Source of the DNA: Acholoe squamosa | Lineage: Eukaryota > Annelida > Polychaeta > Phyllodocida > Polynoidae | Length of the DNA: 64,000 nt | Assembly (NCBI GenBank): GCA_949317995.1 | Contig: OX439039.1 | Span: 16,173,282 to 16,237,281 of the forward strand | Reading direction: 5' to 3' | In this document: positions 57,938 through 64,000 of the stretch, in pieces | Position numbering within the stretch: position 1 is the stretch's first letter | How the letters are laid out: every line of letters starts with the position of its first letter | Translations under genes and position numbers: made by a program | Notes under the pieces: generated by a model | Database searches by the model: none | The model's input: the letters and a program-made list of their open reading frames with translations, nothing else | Told to the model about the DNA's origin: nothing

Positions 57938-58484
57938 TACAATAAAAGGATTCAGGACCAGAGGCTAAAGTCATTTAACATGTAAATTGTCTTATTGTTT
58001 GGGCATACTGAGAGGCAGTACCTCATTTTAATAACCATAGATAATGGGAGAATAGTGAGGAGGAGTAATCAAATGTATGCTTAACTCTGCTATTGTTATA
58101 CTATGTAAATGTGCTTGTTAATTCTTAAGCATTTTACTTTTTGTCTCTGGTAAATGCCAATTTGTTGTTTCATCTACCTATTCTTATTCTTTATTTCTGA
58201 CCAAATTCCTGAAAGGCCAGATACTTACCAGGGCGGGGCATCGTCATGGGAACAGGAACCAGGATATATATCGTGGCTCTCCAAGTTCTTCTTTCTGTTT
58301 ATCACATGCATCTGTTTGATCATAAAAGGGTAAGCCTCTGGATGTTTAGATATATAGTTTTCAGAAAACAGAAATCAATTCACAACTCTCCCGAGCAGCA
58401 TTTGTCCATGTGCTACTTGGAAGTGCCTGGATCCACTAGGAACTGCAGGCAGCAGTTTGGGAAGTCTCAGTAAGAGAGTACCTT
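57938..58484. other. Unassigned DNA
   Basis: No supportable gene or repeat found. Confidence 0.4.
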
Positions 58485-58640
58485 AGAGCTCTGGTAGGCG
58501 TCTCCAGGTGACACTCTTAACCTGATATCCACTTAACCGGATGTCAGTCCCACTCCAGTTCTACTGATTAGATCAGAAGTTGTGCCACTTAGTAAGGTAA
58601 GAAATCACGACACTATTAGAGGTGTAAAAGGAATGTTAAT
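58485..58640 (+). repeat. Dispersed repeat family F, copy 3
   Basis: Contains CCTGATATCCACTTAACCGG and a following ATTAGATCAGAAG block shared with 40150-40290 and 46965-47075. Confidence 0.45.
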
Positions 58641-60671
58641 GAAAGGACACACTTAGGTGATGCATCGGCACTAGTGAAAAATGTAAGTTCTACTGAGCAA
58701 TGGTAGATTTGCAAGGAGATTCATTCTCAGTTACAACTTTGATGTCTGTTAATCTTTGTTTGTGATCTAATAAATGGCATAGTGGGAATTGTGCTGCAGG
58801 GATCATTTAAGGTTTGTCTCAGAACTGAATGCCTAAACTACTGAATACTACTGTATGAATGAATACAAGGGTGAGTATGACCTTTACACACAAATGTTAT
58901 AGATAACGGGTTAAGTGCACACCACCTGACCTGGTGTCAATAACCAGGGCTCCCGCAAGTTAGTTAAGAATGGGATATGTAGGTCTACAATAACTCCATC
59001 GTCACTAAGAGTCTGAAAATGGAGGACGGGGGACACTGCTTCAATAGTTCAGGTAACTGAAACTATGAAATGCAGATAATTCATATAGACATACCAACAG
59101 ACTTCTGATCATGCCAAGCATGAGGGCATGGCCAGGTCAGGCTGCGCAGCAGCCCCTGGCCATTCCTTAGGGCTGTTCCATAGGGCTGGGCATGATTGTG
59201 GCATAATGCCTGACATACCCGTCTCAATTTTGGTTCTACCAAAGGTTATTTTGAGTATATTAACTTGAAATCATTGCCAGTATGACATCATTGGTCTGAC
59301 AGGGCATTATCCTCAGTGCATTATCCCAGGATTAAGCACTGCTAGCCTCGTTTTGGTTAACATTGAGCTCTATGGGATCAATATGCCCTCTGTTCCTGCC
59401 TACAGTAAAACTGGCAATAAAACCAAGTGAGAGCAATTTGTCGTCCAATTGCTTCTGGATTAATATTTAATGGTGATCAGTATTCAAGAGAACGTGCTAA
59501 GTTCCTCTTCACTGCAATCTGCCTCCACAGCAGATTGTACCCTGCATTAGATTATCTCTAATGGTTACATTGCGTCGGACTAAACAAGGAGAGAGCATAG
59601 TGGAGGGAAAAAACGTTCCATCTCCCTAGAATAGTTTGGGGTAGCAACTCAATGGAAATTAGACTTCATCTTTGTCTGGAAGCTTCAAAATTAAGTATGC
59701 ACAGGATGTATAGGGATACGTAAAAGCAATACATCCCTACAACCTTCTCATGTGCAGTATCATTATGGGTTGGGTAGCCTGTTGCTGTTTATTATGTTTC
59801 TTCCCTGGTACACTCACAATGTAAAATAATACCTATTCTACAGGTATGAGATATACCCAATCCCTTTATTGTATTATTTTACTTTCATTGAAAGTCAACA
59901 AGTAAATTCACCACTGCATGACACAAGTGAACTCTTCGTATTGACTGGATTCACCTGGCTATTTTCAGCAAATCGGCTTTGTTGTGCAACTGCTGTTGGT
60001 TCTGCTATTCCCAGAGTCCCCTCACAACCTCCCATTCAGTACACCCGCCCATCAAGTACCCTCCATTCTGGCATAGTGACCTTACATGCCATTAAACTGA
60101 AACTGCTTTGAAATGATGAAAATGATTCCTGATGGAGGCACCAAGTTCTACTTTGTAGAGAGGTTGGCTTGCCAGCTGTCCCATATTCAGTGTGTACATG
60201 CAATCCCCTCCACTATTTGCTGTGTTAAAGTATACAGAGAATCAAGGCAGTTGGGCACCATCATTAATTTGTTTCATCGAATGCAACTTCAGTTTCACCA
60301 TTGTAAACTAAAGAAAATCTCATGTCCATTGATATAAGGGTAAACTCAATATTATCTATTAAAATGAAACCAGACAATTCTGAGCTCTAACACAAGTGCA
60401 AGTTTTGAATGTGTGAGCTGATGAGAAAACCTTTGGAAAAAGATGACCGTGCATGTCTTATTTTCATATGTTCCTGTTTTTTTCTCTTGTTTTATTTTCT
60501 TGTGTTTTTTTCTTGTTCTTTATAGGCAAGGCCCTGCAGTACTCAATCGGGTCTCACCATGATATTTCCTGCCATGTCGCTGGGGTCAAGCTCAAGTCAG
60601 CACCAATTGGGCACTGACCTTGGCAAGACTTGACTCAGTAACAGAGAGGACGTAAATAGTAAGGAGTTGTG
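58641..60671. other. Unassigned DNA
   Basis: A small imperfect inverted repeat (ATCATGCC / GGGCATGAT, CATGGCCAGG / CCTGGCCATT) lies near 59108-59193. Open frames near 59869-60337 are unrecognised. Confidence 0.4.
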
Positions 60672-60890
60672 ACATGGTTTTGCCTATTTCCCTTTGAGTA
60701 GTTTCTTTACAGTAATCCTATCAAGGAAAGAGAGGTGATAGGGTATGTTGCAAAGGGGACAACCAAAAAGTATGCCTATTCTGTAGGGTATGGGGTACGC
60801 TTTACTAATTTTCTTTTCACAAAAGGGCCACCTTAGGCCAACTATATATGGCATTTCTAATTGAGGAGTTTGGTTCCAAACGCAATAAAC
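60672..60890 (+). repeat. Dispersed repeat family G, copy 2
   Basis: Direct match to 53081-53300. Confidence 0.8.
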
Positions 60891-61036
60891 AACATTTTGG
60901 AAAAAGAATAGGTTTGGGTAAGTGGAAAAATAGTGCAAAATCTTTTTCTCCACAAGCATCACCATTTGACATTTAGAGCCCACCTAAAAGTCAGTTTTTT
61001 TTTCCAAAACGCTATAAATCCCTCACCTGTTTTGAT

Positions 61037-61500
61037 GCAAAATGCAAATAATCCACTCAGTCAAATATTGTAATGGTGTGTATATTAGTTAATAACTTTA
61101 TTTCCATATTGAATGAATGGACTCTAAATTTTGTTTTGAAAGGTTTATAATCTCATTTCCAATAAAAGCCAACTTTGCTTGTGAGGAGAATGATATATCG
61201 ATGCGAGAAAGGTCCTTGTGGATTTGTTGCATTTTGAAACAAAACGGTGTGGATATTTTGCATTTTGGAACAAAACAGGATTGATTGCATTTTGCAAAGA
61301 AATAGATGATTAATCATCTCTTGTCTGTGAAACAAGAACCAGTGCAGAAAAAGGTAGTTGTAAATGTTTCGTTTATATCCAACTAAATGAGAAAAGTTAA
61401 ATATAGAAGGGAAACCCAGCTTTGGTATTTATTATTAAGATACAAAAAAGAAAAGAATCTTTTTGGATTTGTTGCGTTTTGGGATTTGTTGCATTTTGGA
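61037..61500. repeat. Cluster of the motif GGATTTGTTGCATTTTGG (M7)
   Basis: Plus-strand copies start near 61220, 61251 (ATATTTTGC variant), 61279, 61465 and 61483. An inverted copy lies at 61037-61054. Several are followed by AACAAAAC. The background is otherwise unrelated. No terminal repeats were found. Confidence 0.75.
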
Positions 61501-61555
61501 AAAAAAAATCACTTATTAAGGGAACGATTATATTGTTACCGGTATTGATCATCAG

Positions 61556-62631
61556 GTGGAGCCACTGCTCCAATACAGGTGTGTTACCTGTCAGGTGCTT
61601 ACTACCAACCCTCATGCTGGAGGGGCTGGTGCTTGGTCACAGCTGGGAAAAAAATTCTTCAATCATGGTTTATGTGACTCTTGTGAACATGAATACCATG
61701 GCAATAAGAAAGCATGTCCTGAGTGCACATGCCCCAGCCCACGCTGGAAGGCAGGAGACCAGATTGTTGGACACAGAACAGCCGGGGAGAGCAACCAAAC
61801 ACCCGGGGAGAGCGACCGGGAGGAAGGCCCCCCACAGAGGAGGCAGACAGTGACTTATTGCAGCAAATCGAGCTGGAGAGGGCTAGGAAGACAAGCCTTG
61901 AAAAACTTTCAAAATGTAAGGAGCTAGAACTGGAATTAGCCAGTTTGAGGGCTGATAATAACCGTTCTGTTCATCAATTAAAAGATGGAATACGAGCATG
62001 GCAAGGAGCTATGGGTGCGTTTGACACACAAGTTTCATCTCTTACCTTGGGTTCTACAGGCTTGGATCCTCAGGAGGGCAATACAGTATGCTATGAAGGT
62101 AGGAGCTCGAACGCACCTGACAACAAAGATGGCCGTGCTGGACTTCCTGTCCAAGCTGCTACAGCAGATTACCAGAGTTTTCTGCCAAAATATGATGAAC
62201 TTAACCCGTCCGGGGACAAATCTGTCCTGGATCCAGTTAGATATGGGTCTGCCAGAGTTAATCCTGCTGTAACTGAAACTTCTGGTAAGGTGGGTGATAA
62301 CATATACAAGTCTCTCTCCCACGCGGACAAGCCGGGTACCCGGTACAATCAACCGCAGCCCCAGGAGAATCAACCGGTCCCATTACAGCACTTGGACACT
62401 TCTTACTCTGCCTATTTGAGGTGGGTCCACCTGCAACAACAATCATACGGGGCTCAGGGTGGACTGTTGCCTGATACTAATGTAAATAAGGGTAATTCTG
62501 CTGCGCTCCAGGGCTTACGTCCCCTTGGTGGGAATGAAGGACCCACACCCCTGGGGGAGGGTAGAAATCCTTTACAGTCTGTGCTCCAGTTTAACTTTGC
62601 AGTGGAATGGTTTGTAGGAAGCCTAGGATAG
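61556..62631 (+). CDS. Unidentified two-frame ORF: Cys-rich N part, coiled-coil, Pro/Gln-rich tail (retroelement gag/ORF1-like?)
   Basis: This is the longest open sequence in the window without a known domain. One frame (61556-61927, no ATG start) has paired cysteines and histidines: RCVTCQV, HGLCDSCEHEYHG and CPECTCPSP, a possible zinc-binding module. From the ATG at 61729 another frame runs about 300 codons to 62631. It holds a charged stretch with heptad-like spacing (LLQQIELERARKTSLEKL), then a Gly/Ser/Pro/Gln-rich tail (RYNQPQPQENQPVPLQHLD). Joining them needs a frameshift or splice between about 61730 and 61850. GC is higher than in the surroundings. I do not recognise the family. A gag or ORF1 of a retroelement, or a host exon, are both possible. 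Confidence 0.35.
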
Positions 62632-62768
62632 AGGTCTGTGCAATTTGCTGCAGTACTACGCCTAATGTACACAGAGTGAGTGATCTACCAAATGCTGTCT
62701 AACCTCAACATCTGCAGATGTTGGGTCAAGATTGGTGAATATAGAAGGTATGCATATAGGGATACCAG

Positions 62769-62990
62769 TCTAGGCATTTGTTCCCCCCTCAGGTGCAGAT
62801 GCCTCGTGGACCGAGGAGTGTTCACTTGGTGCTGTCACTCCCCTATGTATACCATACCGATCCAGGGTAGTTGGAAGGTAGAGAATGTCAGGCCAGCGGA
62901 AGTGGCTCAGAGGTAGAGCAGCCACTTTGGAGTAGGAGGGTCCCAGGTTCAAGTCCCGGTTTCTCCATGGCATCTTCCGCTGCCCACTAC
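62769..62990 (+). mobile_element. tRNA-derived SINE-like unit, copy 1
   Basis: The tRNA-like part is GGAAGTGGCTCAGAGGTAGA (A box) with a perfect GCTC/GAGC D stem, followed by a B box GGTTCAAGTCC and TTTCTCCATGG. The anticodon arm does not fold, so it is not an active tRNA. An upstream block (TTTGTTCCCC, CAGATGCCTCGTGGACCGAGG) is repeated together with it at 63263-63450. Confidence 0.65.
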
Positions 62991-63262
62991 AGTGGTGGAG
63001 AAAGCGAGTGGTCCCGCTTTGAGAGTGGGATCTTCAGAGAGCTTGGTACCTGGGCCGGTATGGCAAAGACAAGTGCCTCAACCTGCTAGTACTGGGGAAC
63101 TTGGAAACAGGTGGCCCCCATAGCCAAACTCCCTGACTCCTGGGAACAGGAGGAAAATCATGGAACAAGGCTATGTGGGACTCAAGACGGATACATGTGG
63201 TATGGTTAAGACTGGACTAGAGGACGAATTATGGGCAGATACAGTCAAAGCTGGTTGGGCTG

Positions 63263-63450
63263 AGTGTAGGGGTTTGTTCCCCTGTCAGGTGTTCAGATGC
63301 CTCGCGGACCGAGGACTGTTCATTCCCCCTATGTAGAGAATGTCAGGCCAGGGAAAGTAGCTCAGAGGTAGAGCAGCCACTTCCAAGTTGGAGGGTCCTA
63401 ATTTCGGGTCCCGGTTTCTCCATGACATTTTCTGTTGGCCACTACACCAT
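63263..63450 (+). mobile_element. tRNA-derived SINE-like unit, copy 2
   Basis: Direct repeat of copy 1 about 490 bp downstream: CAGATGCCTCGCGGACCGAGG, GTAGCTCAGAGGTAGAGC and CGGGTCCCGGTTTCTCC. It may represent two insertions or a tandem duplication of one. Confidence 0.65.
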
Positions 63451-64000
63451 TAAGAGAAATGAAAACTGGGTTCCCTAAATAATCTGCAGGAAGAATTGCC
63501 AATTAGGGTCTTCTATATGATGTCATTCGGCATTATTATTATATGTAGAATATTTGGTCATCACCTTCTGCAAAAATGCAAAAAAAAACAATAGGCAATT
63601 TCAGTACCAAATTACCTAACCCAATGTGAGTTATCTAAACTTTCCAACTAGTAAATGTCAATAAGCTCAAGGTCATTTTGGATCAAAGTAGCCGAATTAG
63701 GAAGACAGTAGGCACTGTTGGCTTAAAATATAATGAAAAACATGACAAAGCTATGAAGTTTCATTACTTCTGGTTTTGAAAATTCTTGCATGACTTAGAA
63801 GTTGGTGCCCAAAACTCACTTGGATGCAAACCACAATCCTTATAAGATTGATGAGGACTGAAAGTGGTGAGGAAATGGAGCGTCTAAATGGTTTCTCGCA
63901 TGTCTAATGGAACCAGTCGATCATTCAATAGCTTGTCTCAAGAGTTTCAAACTCCTTACTTATATACTTCCCTTGTGTAAACCTGCAGCTTTTGTAGAAC
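63451..64000. other. Unassigned AT-rich DNA to the window edge
   Basis: No supportable gene or repeat found. Confidence 0.45.

Overview
The window looks like AT-rich nuclear DNA of a multicellular animal, probably a marine invertebrate. I infer this from degenerate LINE reverse transcriptases, Ty3/Gypsy pol and solo LTRs, tRNA-derived SINE-like sequences, short inverted-repeat transposons and long (TA)n microsatellites, with no bacterial-style gene packing. I cannot name the species. I recognise no host gene with confidence. Nearly everything identifiable is a mobile element or its relic, set in AT-rich DNA that I cannot assign.

Layout. 1-1.8 kb: the tail of an unidentified reading frame abuts a truncated Gypsy PR-RT on the minus strand. 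4.1-6.2 kb: a 1.5-kb inverted-repeat element sits between two (TA)n arrays, followed by a solo LTR in the right-hand array. 11.4-14.4 kb: a broken LINE with 3' tail repeats. 16-20 kb: a truncated TA-flanked element, several dispersed repeats and a foldback. 20.8-22.3 kb: a minus-strand LINE relic split by an insertion. 22.9-26.7 kb: two inverted copies of one terminal-inverted-repeat family, one of them carrying a nested 1.6-kb element made of two satellite-like arrays. 28.1-30.1 kb: another LINE relic, split by a GC-richer foldback segment. 30.6-34.6 kb: a cluster of a 14-bp motif, then a second element between (TA)n arrays. 35.7-36.2 kb: a second solo LTR. 43.9-44.8 kb: three tRNA-like sequences. 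45.1-46.2 kb: a 39/45-bp minisatellite. 46.6-48.3 kb: a piggyBac-type MITE and a full-length TA-flanked element. 49.6-51.4 kb: inverted repeats, a roughly 180-bp satellite-like array with a conserved 18-bp box, and a recent tandem duplication. 56.2-57.9 kb: a second, inverted copy of the 23-kb nested element. 60.9-63.5 kb: another motif cluster, an unidentified open frame of about 300 codons, and a repeated tRNA-like SINE.

The most interesting pattern is a set of unrelated non-coding elements, each carrying its own short motif of about 12-18 bp repeated roughly 6-8 times in a diverged background. Motif cores include GTTACGTTCATC, GGGCGTGAGC, TGACTAATGCTGCA, GTAGATGTGACCAC, GTCCAACAGTGG and TTGTTGCATTTTGG. 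My working idea is that these are protein-binding sites, such as subterminal transposase sites, used by non-autonomous transposons. That is inference; the motif copies themselves are read directly from the sequence.
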